Positions 25,675 through 35,233 of a stretch of 64,000 nucleotides of DNA are shown here, in pieces. Source of the DNA: Panorpa germanica (taxonomy: Eukaryota > Arthropoda > Insecta > Mecoptera > Panorpidae). The stretch is from positions 21,168,207 to 21,232,206 of the forward strand of contig OY783208.1 of the NCBI GenBank assembly GCA_963678705.1, read 5' to 3'. The notes under the pieces were generated by a model. The model saw only the letters and a program-made list of their open reading frames with translations. It had not been told where the DNA came from and did not search any database. Both the position numbers and the translations under genes were made by a program. The first letter of the stretch is position 1. The number at the start of each line of letters is the position of its first letter.

Positions 25675-26371
25675 TAGCAGAGATTTATGAGCCGTAATGT
25701 TGGTAACCTTACACAAGGATTGTGATGTCACATGCATTTGGAATGTGTACAACATTGAATCCCTTTAATAATTAAAGACACAAAATGACTTTTTTAATTG
25801 TTAATACCTCCTTAACATATAAGGAGTTATTAAAAAAATAATTGAACATTTGAGGTTCTAGTAACCCACTTTATCAATATATAGTACACTTTTGTAGAAA
25901 TTAAGACATAGGACACATGCCCATTTAATTTTTTATAATAAGTAAAATAGTATTGATAAAGTTGGTTACTAGAACATTACAGCTCATAAATCTCTGCTAT
26001 ATGTATTTATATATCAAAATATCAAATATTATTTACAGCTATTTCAAGGAACAAAAAAATTTCGATATTATGTCTGCTGTAACAGGGTTAAATAAAATAA
26101 AAACTTATTATTGACTTGATTGAAAACTTATAACTTGACTTGATTATTTCGACTACAAACAGCTACAGAACATTACCACAGCACTGACCTACTCAACAAA
26201 TAACTGTGCTAGACCATTTCTAGCGCTAAAACTACAATTCAGATTTTTAATTGCTATATCTCCGTCAATATTTAGATATTTAATAAAATAGACACGCCAA
26301 TACATATTTATTAACATCAATTTCAATCAACAATTGAAAAATCGACAACTAAAAAATGACACAAGCCCATT
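25675..26371 (+). repeat. X-family arm on the left of unit U2
   Basis: Starts tagcagagatttatgagc after a TA tract and ends at acacaagcccattg. Complete fold-back version like 8621-9242, and an uninterrupted reference for the I-clade LINE target site. Confidence 0.75.
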
Positions 26372-26615
26372 GTTTATTTTTAAAATTGCCGTACTAACAA
26401 TTTACCATTTACCATTACCGGGCCTTAAAAATGTAGTAATTAATACACGATAATAAAAAATAGTAGCAGATGATCTCAGAAGACCTTGAAATAAAACCTT
26501 GATGTCTTCTTTTATTTAGAATACACGTTTATTAGTTCACAAATGAAAAACAATTAGTTACATACAAATTAATTGAATATAGTTAAATGTTGAATTAATA
26601 TAAGGTTTGATTCAG
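26372..26615. other. Left flank of the unit LINE, U2
   Basis: Paralogous to 15069-15312, non-coding. Confidence 0.55.
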
Positions 26616-26985
26616 ACAGATACTGAGAAAGTAGAGAGGAAAGAATGTGTAGAGTGTGCGGAACGGAGGACGAAACACTGGAGCACATTAAGTTTGATTG
26701 TAAGGAAAAAGTAGGGAGCGAGATGAATATTGGGCAGCTTTTAAAAGGGGGCAAGGAAGGGAACAGATGGATGGCAGAAAGAACTAGAAAAAGGAAGACT
26801 GAAGCTATTTAAATCTTCTAAAAATGTGAAAAACCATGTATTTTCTTTTAGATATTAGGAGAATTTGTATTTTAGTTTTTGGTAGAAGAAATAGATATGT
26901 ATTTAAGGAATAAGATGTATTGTACCAATGCAGAAGAATGTAATGCCGCAAGGTAAACATTAAATAAATAAATAATAATAATAAT
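26616..26985 (+). mobile_element. 5'-truncated LINE 3' end, unit U2 copy
   Basis: Same insertion as 15313-15672, with the cluster CRVCGTEDETLEHIKFDC and an uninterrupted gtattttagtttttggtag near 26867. That stretch is the empty site for Copia-2 in U3. It ends in an ataataataat tail followed by the right target duplication. Confidence 0.75.
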
Positions 26986-27802
26986 ATAAGGTTTGATTTA
27001 GTTTTAATAGATGAACCAGGGGTATGAGGTATGACGTTATTCAAGGGGTAGTTAAATTGAGGCGAGAATGTTGCCTGAGCCGCTTATTAATTGTGTAAAA
27101 GAAATCAGAGAAAGCTAAAGGATAAGTTGCAAAATGAGTTCTTATTTATTTTTATTATTTAAACTTTTTTACCTAATTTTTAAAACGTTATTTCCCAGCG
27201 CCACCTAATTTAAATATAAGACGTAAATTAGGAAAGCAGCTAATAAAATAATGAACATTAATAACAAAAAAGGCAAAACAGTTAAATATAACTATTGATT
27301 AGTGATATGGACTAATCAACCCCGCTAATCGGTCCGATCTAAGACAGTTTTGCCTTCAATACAAAGCGTACAAGTGTTTCAAAAACATTAATAAGAATAA
27401 TAATTATTTACCGGAATCTAGAGTTACGCGATATATTACTGACATGATAAAAAAACAAACACATATTTATATATACACAATAAATAATTAAATAAAGTTA
27501 AACAAAAAAAGAATCTTAAAATTACATTTAAAAGAGTTACCAATTAATTTATCGTGAATTTATTCGGGCTCTCCGAGAGAACGTCACCTATCCCTCTGCA
27601 GATCTACATCATTCCTTATATATAGATAAATTATTATTTTACATCTAAAGATGTAGTACAAACCATTAACAGAATTAACTAAGAAGAAAAGGATGTCCCT
27701 TACCACATAAAAGCGGTTCAGTGTCCTTTGTCTTCATAGAGTAAAACTAATACAAATATAAACACAAGTTAAGTTAGGAAATGTAAAAACGACTTACTCA
27801 AC
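26986..27802. other. Downstream region of ZNF2
   Basis: Paralogous to the region below ZNF1. Contains the intact site gtacaaaccattaac (about 27656-27670) that Copia-1 entered in U1. No gene seen. Confidence 0.55.
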
Positions 27803-28915
27803 CTAATGTAAATTACGTTTTTGATGTCTCTTTAGATTACCTGCAGTTGAGAAACATATATTACATAAACCACAAGAAAATGGTTTTTGACCTAAATGTG
27901 TGTATTTATGTTGTTTTAAATGCGATGAACTATTAAACGATTTACTACATTTGTCGCAAGAAAATGGTTTTACAAGTAAATGTGTGTTTTTATGTTGTTT
28001 TAAATTTGATAAAAAACTAAACGTTTTGCTACATTCGTCGCAAGAAAATGGTTTTAGACCTGAATGTGTGTTTTTATGTTGTTTTAAATGAGTTGATCGA
28101 CTGAATGTTTTACTACATTCGTCACAAGAAAATGGTTTTACCAGTAAATGCGTGTTTTTATGTAGCTTTAAAACCGATGGACTAATGAACGTTTTACTAC
28201 ATTCATTACAAGAAAATGGTTTTACAACAAAATGTGTGTTTTGATGTAGCTTTAAAAGCGATGGACTAATGAACGTTTTACTACATTCATTGCAAGAAAA
28301 TGGCCTTTTACTTAGATGTCTAGTTTTATGTTGCTTTAAACCCAAAGAACTACTTAATGTTTTACTACAAACGTCACAAGAAAATGGTTTTACAAGTAAA
28401 TGAGTGTTTTTATGTTGTTTTAAATCATGCGATCGACTGAACGTTTTACTACATTGGTCACAAGAAAATGGTTTTACAACTAAATGTGTGTTTTTATGTC
28501 GTTTAAAATTTGACGAATTAGCAAATATTTTACTACATGTATTACAAGAGTGTAGTTTTTTTGCTGAATGTACACGCAAATGTTTTCTGATTTCAGCCTT
28601 AGAGTCCAACAATTTGTTACATACATCACAGATATAAGGCTTCAGGTTCGTATTCATTTCACTTTGAAGTTGTTGCTCTGGAACTTCAAGCTTAATGAGG
28701 TAAACATCTCGCAGTAAATGTGCAGCTTCATCTGAGTTATATTCTGGTTCTTTTTTAAATTCTGTTTTTATTTCATCATATAGCGCTGCTTCTTTGACGA
28801 TTCGTTCTTCTTTTATGTCTATTTCCACACATTTGCTTAAATTTTCTGTCTCGTTTGGTCCAGTTAATCCCACATCAACTTCTACCATTATTTGTTCTAA
28901 TTTGCAATTCTCCAT
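27803..28915 (-). CDS. ZNF2: C2H2 zinc-finger protein, 10 fingers
   Basis: 370 residues from the ATG at 28915, chosen because MENCKLEQ is the conserved start in ZNF3 and lies just inside an acceptor-bounded exon; the open frame extends 14 codons further. The acidic N-terminal segment (about 90 residues) holds SUMO-type motifs IKTE, FKKE and IKLE; the usual first one, IKVE, is IMVE here. Ten C2H2 fingers follow, the first CDVCNKLL and the last CGLCNICF. Linkers are LVVKP or LLVKP instead of TGEKP. Likely a nuclear DNA-binding regulator of unknown target. The gene looks intact. Upstream splice and GC-island features match those of ZNF1. Confidence 0.88.
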   Translation of the reverse strand: MENCKLEQIMVEVDVGLTGPNETENLSKCVEIDIKEERIVKEAALYDEIKTEFKKEPEYNSDEAAHLLRDVYLIKLEVPEQQLQSEMNTNLKPYICDVCNKLLDSKAEIRKHLRVHSAKKLHSCNTCSKIFANSSNFKRHKNTHLVVKPFSCDQCSKTFSRSHDLKQHKNTHLLVKPFSCDVCSKTLSSSLGLKQHKTRHLSKRPFSCNECSKTFISPSLLKLHQNTHFVVKPFSCNECSKTFISPSVLKLHKNTHLLVKPFSCDECSKTFSRSTHLKQHKNTHSGLKPFSCDECSKTFSFLSNLKQHKNTHLLVKPFSCDKCSKSFNSSSHLKQHKYTHLGQKPFSCGLCNICFSTAGNLKRHQKRNLH

Positions 28916-29774
28916 TATATGTAAAACAATTTTGAAGTTTGCTAAAAACAAAAACAAATTTTAGCAACAAAAAAATAAGAAATCTGTGTTAATAAATTAA
29001 ATCTGAGGTGTTTAAGAAATGAAACAAAACTATGTGACATAATAAAAATAAATAAGTGAAGGTAAGCTAAATTACCGTAAAAGCTTTTATGTAACAAATG
29101 TATGCTTTGTAAAACATTAACTAAATAAATAAAGTTTATATAAAAGGCAAGATTAAAACCCTTAAGGCAATAACCATTTTAATATTTTGTTTCTCACTCC
29201 CTAAAATATAAAGTAATTAATTAGGTAAAATAAAAATTCATTTTAATATAATAGGGTATTTATATATTAATTTACCACTTTTCTCAAAAATCTACAGCCT
29301 TCTATTAATCTTTTTATAAAATATGAATAGAATAAGATGAACTGAGTAAAACCTTACAATGGGCTGTCAAAATAAAGATATTACAGTTTTCTTTATTTTA
29401 AATGCGTTTATGGTTCGAGGACGGGCGGGATTTATGAACCTGAATATTTATACGATGATTGATGTCAACTTTATTTTGTTGTAATACAATATCTATTTTC
29501 AAAGTATTTTTTAATTAATGTGTAAACCTCTCAATAAAATTGAACTTCACAAGCCTATTAACACAGTACTTTTTTAATCATTAAGTCAAGAATCATTTCT
29601 CAGAATTATATTCAATATTTGCCGTCATTTGCGTTTAATGTATTTTTACTAAAATTTTTTGTGTTTTCATTATAAATAATTTTTTAAACATTATGAAGGC
29701 TGGGCAGTACAATTCGCAACGTTTGTGCAAATTGTGATTTAAATTAATCGAATGTGAAGATATTAATTAAGAAA
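28916..29774 (-). promoter_or_regulatory. ZNF2 5' region
   Basis: Same layout as upstream of ZNF1: acceptor next to the coding exon, donor near 29275, GC island cgaggacgggcggga at 29416-29430. Inferred UTR intron and promoter. Confidence 0.35.
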
Positions 29775-30117
29775 TGGCTTGCGTCCTCATTTTTTAGTGG
29801 TCGATTTTTCAATTGTTGATTGAAATTGACGTTAATAAATGTGTATTGGCGTGTCTATTCTATTAAATATCTAAATATTGACGGAGATATAGCAATTAAA
29901 AGTTTGAATTGTAGTTTTAGCGCTAGAAATGGTCTGGCACAGTTATTTGTTGAGTAGGTCAGTGCTGTGGTAATGTTCTGTAGCTGTTTGTAGTCGAAAT
30001 AATCAAGTCAAGTTAAAAAATAATAAGTTTTTATTTTATTTAACCCAATATATATAAGCCCATTGCTAAATAATTAATTATTGGCATTGTTAAATAAAAT
30101 AAAAACTTATTATTCTT

Positions 30118-30119
<2 letters not shown>
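29775..30119 (-). repeat. X-family arm on the right of unit U2
   Basis: Starts at tggcttgcgtcctcattttt and ends in the same terminal hairpin and TA tract as the U1 right arm. Confidence 0.75.

Positions 30120-30120
<1 letters not shown>

Positions 30121-30166
<46 letters not shown>
30121..30166. repeat. (TA)n microsatellite
   Basis: 23 TA units. The other side of the Gypsy element resumes TA at 33716-33725, so the element entered a TA tract. This junction is paralogous to the one entered by the Helitron-like palindrome. Confidence 0.95.
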
Positions 30167-30170
<4 letters not shown>

Positions 30171-30802
30171 GAAACGAGAGTACAATGCCACCTCTGATGT
30201 GGTAAACGAGAACTATCCAACTTCTTATGTGGAAAACAATAACCAATCCGCTAATCTGATGTGGAATCAAGGTACTCTTATTTAATTTAGGGCAATGTCA
30301 ATTCAATTAATATTCAAATATGTAATATCTTAGTTGGTTTGTCAGGATGATAAAGAATCACATAATTGGTTTAATACATTTATTGAATAAAATAATAACG
30401 ATGATAATAATAATGATAATAATAATGCTAATAATAATGCTAATACAATAAGGTTACAATATAAACGTTGATGTTTACTTTACAAATACAGAACAATGAA
30501 TGCATGCACAACCTTAAGTTCTAGTTAATATATACTCAGTCCTATACATTAGTTTTTAGCTTGACTTTAAAAAGGTTTGTTTTTATTACTTCCAAGAATA
30601 TGCCTGGTTTGTTTCAGTAAACACATCCCCTCATGTATTCAATCAGTGGTTTAAAGTTCCACACATTATAATTGCTTTTAACCTGTCACTTGGTTTCTAT
30701 TTAAATATATACCCTCATTAATCATACTATTTTACGACTTTTCTAGACCGGGTATTATAGTTACGCCTACTTTGCATGCTCGACTTATTTTTTCGTTTCA
30801 CA
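30167..30802 (-). repeat. Gypsy-type 3' LTR
   Basis: 636 bp. The last 76 bases of the coding region (30727-30802) overlap it, so the C-terminus of the polyprotein is encoded in the LTR and duplicated at the other end. Confidence 0.92.
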
Positions 30803-32769
30803 CGGCCATATGACTCCTCTTTGGCCTCCAAAGACGATACGTCATCTGTTTGCTGTTCGGCACCTGACACAACATTTCCAGTTTCAGAATCGCTGTCGTC
30901 TGAGAACACACCCCATGGCTTCATGTGGTTTACAGCTACAATGTCTCCGATTTTGTATGTCCCAGCTGGTTTCCTATTTCTATTGAAATTCCTGGGATTC
31001 TCTTCCTGTGTTTTCAATATTTGTTTCTGGGCGTTAACACGTAACTCGTGGAAGTCGTCCTCACGCATTTCTCGATTACCTCCTTCTAACAGCTGAGAGA
31101 TATGCGTCTCATCTTCTGTTTTCATTGTCACACCTGTTAACAACTTGAACGGTGTAGTATTTATGCTACGCTGATAAGTTTTGTTTAATGCTTGCTCTTC
31201 GACCTTGCCGTCGTTCAGCCAGGTTTCTACATGCTTCTCCGCTTCTTCTTGTTTGCAGTAAGCCATACGTCGCGAATTTTGAAAAACAGGAACCTCATCG
31301 GTCATGTATATTTCTGCTGCTTCAGTAACCCTTGTTACTTTTGATTCATAGGTTTTAAGTAGTTCCTCAACTTTAGCCCTGGCACCTGGACTAATGTTAT
31401 TACCCATGACGATTTCGTCGTCGGCTACACCTAATATTTTATTCTGCTCACTTTTCTCGTACTTTTTTCGCATGGTAATACCGTCTACACTTATTATGGT
31501 TTCTACTTGGTCTAGCAGAGGTTTACCAATTACAACACTATGTCTAGTTGTACTTGATGGAACTATTAAAAAGTTAGTACAGTACTGTTCATTGTCTACT
31601 TTTACTTGAGCACTAAATTCACCTAAAACTTTGATTTGAAATCCTCCGATTCCAGTCAATACAATATTGTTTTCGCGCACAACCGCTTTATTACTTAATT
31701 TAATATAATCGTCAGCTCTAATCAAATTCTGATCACTTCCGGTATCAATCAGACATTTAAAACTGTTACTGTCTATGGTCATGTCTTTTGTCATATCACA
31801 TGTTTTATTTGTGTTCACTAACAAAGCATCACTCGTTTTATTCGCGGTACAATTTCTCGAAATATGTCCCTCTTCGTGACATTTGAAACACTTTATTTTA
31901 CTTTCACTTTTTATCTTTTCACTTGATTCATCTCTTTTACTATTAAGGTATTCGTTGCTTTTTCGGCACACGTTTTCTTTATGTCCGAGTTCATTACAAT
32001 TAAAACATTTTATCGCGTTTGATTCTTTTGGCCTGTCTTTACGTACACTAAAATTATTCCTCTCTTGCACTTGCAATAATGTCGAATCATACCGTTTTGC
32101 TTTTAACAACAAATCGGGCACTGTTTTAAAGTCGCACATTGATAACACACTTATCAAGTCTTTGTTGTTTAGTCCGGCTATTATGTATTTTATCACGGCC
32201 TTTTCACTGATATTATCACTCTTACTGGCGATCGCTTTCACCGAGTATACATAATCTTCTATTGCTTCGTTTTTTCCTCGTTGTCTCTTCATTAGTTCCA
32301 TGTGTACGTCAGATTCATCGTACTCCACTGGAAAATTCCTGATTAATTCGTATTTGAACGTCGTCCAATCCTTGACTACGTTCAAACTAGCATCAAACCA
32401 GTTTTTCGCGGCACACTGCAGCTTGTTGACACCTTGATGAAGCTTCACTTTATCACTCCATCCATAAATGTCTGCTATTTCCTCCAATTTTCGCACCCAA
32501 GCTGTAGCCGTCAATACTGTGGTTGCTGGATTAAACACAGGTATACATTCCAGGTTCTGTGTCGGCATAAACCCATGATGATTCATCCTCTGTTCCTGTA
32601 TTGTACTGTTCCCGATACTCAACTGCAATAGTTCTGTTCTAAGCCTCGTCAGCTCTGCTTGCACTCCCAACCAACTATCTTCACTTGATGTTGAGTTTCC
32701 TGAGCGTCCAGCTAACAAACTATCTTCAACAGTAGTATCGTTCATGTTAACGTTATATGTTATTTTCAA
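30727..32769 (-). CDS. Gypsy-type Gag-protease fused to integrase tail
   Basis: 680 residues, open throughout. Gag with the retrotransposon capsid-like region (WVRKLEEIADIYGW, then KRQRGKNEAIEDYVYSVK) is followed by two zinc knuckles, CFNCNELGHKENVC and CFKCHEEGHISRNC, and a retropepsin with LIDTGSDQNLI. A short stretch leading to reverse transcriptase follows (RRMAYCKQEEAEKHVETWL). Near 31193 it passes in frame to the integrase C-terminal region (TYQRSINTTPFKLLTGV). The tail is basic (NKSSMQSRRNYNTRSRK) and reaches into the 3' LTR. Gag and protease could still make particles; polymerase must come from elsewhere. Neatness of the junction suggests the deletion arose by template switching, which is inference. 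Confidence 0.9.
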   Translation of the reverse strand: MKITYNVNMNDTTVEDSLLAGRSGNSTSSEDSWLGVQAELTRLRTELLQLSIGNSTIQEQRMNHHGFMPTQNLECIPVFNPATTVLTATAWVRKLEEIADIYGWSDKVKLHQGVNKLQCAAKNWFDASLNVVKDWTTFKYELIRNFPVEYDESDVHMELMKRQRGKNEAIEDYVYSVKAIASKSDNISEKAVIKYIIAGLNNKDLISVLSMCDFKTVPDLLLKAKRYDSTLLQVQERNNFSVRKDRPKESNAIKCFNCNELGHKENVCRKSNEYLNSKRDESSEKIKSESKIKCFKCHEEGHISRNCTANKTSDALLVNTNKTCDMTKDMTIDSNSFKCLIDTGSDQNLIRADDYIKLSNKAVVRENNIVLTGIGGFQIKVLGEFSAQVKVDNEQYCTNFLIVPSSTTRHSVVIGKPLLDQVETIISVDGITMRKKYEKSEQNKILGVADDEIVMGNNISPGARAKVEELLKTYESKVTRVTEAAEIYMTDEVPVFQNSRRMAYCKQEEAEKHVETWLNDGKVEEQALNKTYQRSINTTPFKLLTGVTMKTEDETHISQLLEGGNREMREDDFHELRVNAQKQILKTQEENPRNFNRNRKPAGTYKIGDIVAVNHMKPWGVFSDDSDSETGNVVSGAEQQTDDVSSLEAKEESYGRVKRKNKSSMQSRRNYNTRSRKVVK

Positions 32770-33079
32770 TTTTCTCCTCGTAAAACAGTTTACACACTTT
32801 TCTGATACAATTCACTTGCTAGTCCTATTATAAAGTCCGTCTTATAAATTCTCGACTATTCCGCTAATGAACTATCACTTGAAAGCACTGTTTATAGACT
32901 TCTTTGTATTATTCACTTGTGGATAACTCGTAGATAACTAATCCGCACTTAGTTCAATTCGCTATAAGTTACTAATCCGCACTTCTTTGTATTATTCACT
33001 TCGCGCACTTAGTTCAATTCGCTATGAGTTGCTAATCCGCACTTCTGATGTGGAAACGAGAGCTCAATCGCACTTCTGA
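32770..33079 (-). other. Gypsy-type leader with tandem repeats and primer site
   Basis: Between Gag and the 5' LTR. About 60-base tandem units share agttcaattcgctat and ctaatccgcactt. The element-strand sequence next to the LTR is TCAGAAGTGCGATTGAGC (33079 to 33062), close to the complement of the 3' end of leucine tRNA, so leucine tRNA is a tentative primer. A second TCAGAAGTGCGGATT lies about 30 bases inward, beside a partial copy of the LTR edge. Confidence 0.5.
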
Positions 33080-33715
33080 TGTGGAAACGAGAGTACAATG
33101 CCACCTCTGATGTGGTAAACGAGAACTATCCAACTTCTTATGTGGAAAACAATAACCAATCCGCTAATCTGATGTGGAATCAAGGTACTCTTATTTAATT
33201 TAGGGCAATGTCAATTCAATTAATATTCAAATATGTAATATTTTAGTTGGTTTGTCAGGATGATAAAGAATCACATAATTGGTTTAATACATTTATTGAA
33301 CAAAATAATAACGATGATAATAATAATGATAATAATAATGCTAATAATAATGCTAATACAATAAGGTTACAATATAAACGTTGATGTTTACTTTACAAAT
33401 ACAGAACAATGAATGCATGCACAACCTTAAGTTCTAGTTAATATATACTCAGTCCTATACATTAGTTTTTAGCTTGACTTTAAAAAGGTTTGTTTTTATT
33501 ACTTCCAAGAATATGCCTGGTTTGTTTCAGTAAACACATCCCCTCATGTATTCAATCAGTGGTTTAAAGTTCCACACATTATAATTGCTTTTAACCTGTC
33601 ACTTGGTTTCTATTTAAATATATACCCTCATTAATCACACTATTTTACGACTTTTCTAGACCGGGTATTATAGTTACGCCTACTTTGCATGCTCGACTTA
33701 TTTTTTCGTTTCACA
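33080..33715 (-). repeat. Gypsy-type 5' LTR
   Basis: 636 bp, upstream LTR of the minus-strand element. Visible differences from the other LTR: aatattttagt versus aatatcttagt, attgaacaaa versus attgaataaa, and attaatcacac versus attaatcatac. Confidence 0.93.
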
Positions 33716-33726
33716 TATATATATAT

Positions 33727-34335
33727 CCATATAGCACAGATTTATGAGCCGTAATGTTGGTAACCTTACACAAGGATTGTGATGTCACATGCACTTGGAA
33801 TGTGTACAACATTGAATCCCTCTAATAATTAAAGACACAAAATGACTTTTTTAATTGTTAATACCTCCTTAACATATAAGGAGTTATTAAAAAAATAATT
33901 GAACATTTGAGGTTCTAGTAACCCACTTTATCAATATATAGTACACTTTTGTAGAAATTAAGACATAGGACACATGCCTATTTAATTTTTTATAATAAGT
34001 AAAATAGTATTGATAAAGTTGGTTACTAGAACCTTACAGCTCATAAATCTCTGCTTTATGTATTTATATATCAAATATTATTTACAGCTATTTCAAGGAA
34101 CAATAAAATTTCGATATTATGTCTGCTGTAACAGGGTTAAATAAAATAAAAACATATTATTCTTTAACTTGACATGATTATTTCGACTACAAACAGCTAC
34201 AGAACATTACCACAGCACTGACCTACTCAACAAATAACTGCGCTAGAACAGTTCTAGCGCTAAAACTACAATTCAGATTTTTAATTGCTATAACTCCGTC
34301 AATATTTAAATATTTAATAAAATAGACAAGCCGAA
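33727..34335 (+). repeat. X-family arm on the left of unit U3
   Basis: Starts tagcacagatttatgagc and diverges from the other arms after aaaatagacaagcc, so its inner terminus is missing. Confidence 0.7.
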
Positions 34336-34619
34336 CATCAAAAACTATTAAAATTAATAAAGATTTTTATTGCATAGGATTTCCTCTTCAGACCAACCCA
34401 TTTACCATTACGGGGCCCTAAAAATGTAGTAATTAATACACGATAATAAAAAATAGTTGCAGATGATCTCAGAAGACGGTGGACTTGGATGACCTCGAAG
34501 AAATAAAACCATGATGTCTTCTTTTATTTAGAATACATGTTTATTAGTTCACAAATGAAAAACAATTAGTTACATACAAATTAATTGAATATAGTTAAAT
34601 GTTGAATTAATATAAGGTT
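34336..34619. other. Left flank of the unit LINE, U3
   Basis: Non-coding and paralogous to 15069-15312, with a longer variant (ggtggacttggatgacctcg) also found in U4 and U5. Confidence 0.55.
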
Positions 34620-34881
34620 TGATTCAGACAGATACTGAGAAAGTAGAGAGGAAAGAATGTGTAGAGTGTGCGAAACGGAGAACGAAACACTGGGCACATT
34701 AAGTTTGATTGTAAGAAAAAAGTAGGCAGCAAGATGAATATGGGGCAGCTCTTAAAAGAGGGCAAGGAAGGGAACAGATGGATGGCAGAAATAACTTTAA
34801 GGAAGGCTGAAGCTATTTTCTAAAAATGTGCAAAACCATGTATTTTCTTTTAGATATTAGGAGAATTTGTATTTTAGTTTT
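34620..34881 (+). mobile_element. Unit LINE 3' end, U3 copy, part before Copia-2
   Basis: Same truncated LINE as in the other units, interrupted after gtattttagtttt by Copia-2 and resuming at 39103. Its coding remnant has lost bases (ctgggcacatt, lacking the gag of other copies), so the reading frame is broken. Confidence 0.75.
34877..34881. repeat. Copia-2 target-site duplication, GTTTT
   Basis: GTTTT here and at 39103-39107. Sister LINE copies at 15567, 26873 and 50661 show the single unoccupied site attttagtttttg. Confidence 0.9.
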
Positions 34882-35076
34882 AGTTGGATTTAAATTTAGC
34901 GCCCTCTAGGGTTTGACTATTCTACCTTCCTTTTTACACTCGGTATTACTGTACTCTGTAATACCGTCCTACTATGTAATTCTATACTCTGTGACTCCAT
35001 AACGCATGTGTACATTTTAATTAAATAATAAACCTGATTAATATAAATTAATAGTTTATCTCTGCTAAATATAACA
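34882..35076 (+). repeat. Copia-2 5' LTR
   Basis: 195 bp, starts agttggattt (tgttggattt in the 3' LTR) and ends taaatataaca. It contains tagcgccctctaggg, whose complement fits the core of the CTCF motif. Confidence 0.93.
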
Positions 35077-35090
35077 GGTTATCGGCCCAG
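35077..35090 (+). other. Copia-2 primer-binding site
   Basis: GGTTATCGGCCCAG directly after the 5' LTR; one mismatch to the Copia-1 site and to the initiator tRNA-Met complement. Confidence 0.82.
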
Positions 35091-35233
35091 ATAAACCTAG
35101 AGACGTTTAATGTGTGTTTTTCGGAAAAGTGGATAAAGACTTTTAGTGTGGTGAACATAACCTTAAAAAAAAACGTGGCTGTTGAAACTGTTTCTGTTCT
35201 TTTTTGTGTTTAAAGTGTTCTTAACGAATAAAA

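Larger units (their letters stand above)
30167..33715 (-). mobile_element. Gypsy-type LTR retrotransposon, internally deleted
   Basis: 3,549 bp with 636-bp LTRs (30167-30802 and 33080-33715) that begin TGTG and end CACA and differ at about three positions. It encodes Gag and protease, then jumps in frame to the end of integrase; reverse transcriptase, RNase H and the integrase core are missing. It sits inside a TA tract, so the short target duplication cannot be read. The near-identical LTRs imply recent insertion of an already deleted element. Confidence 0.9.
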
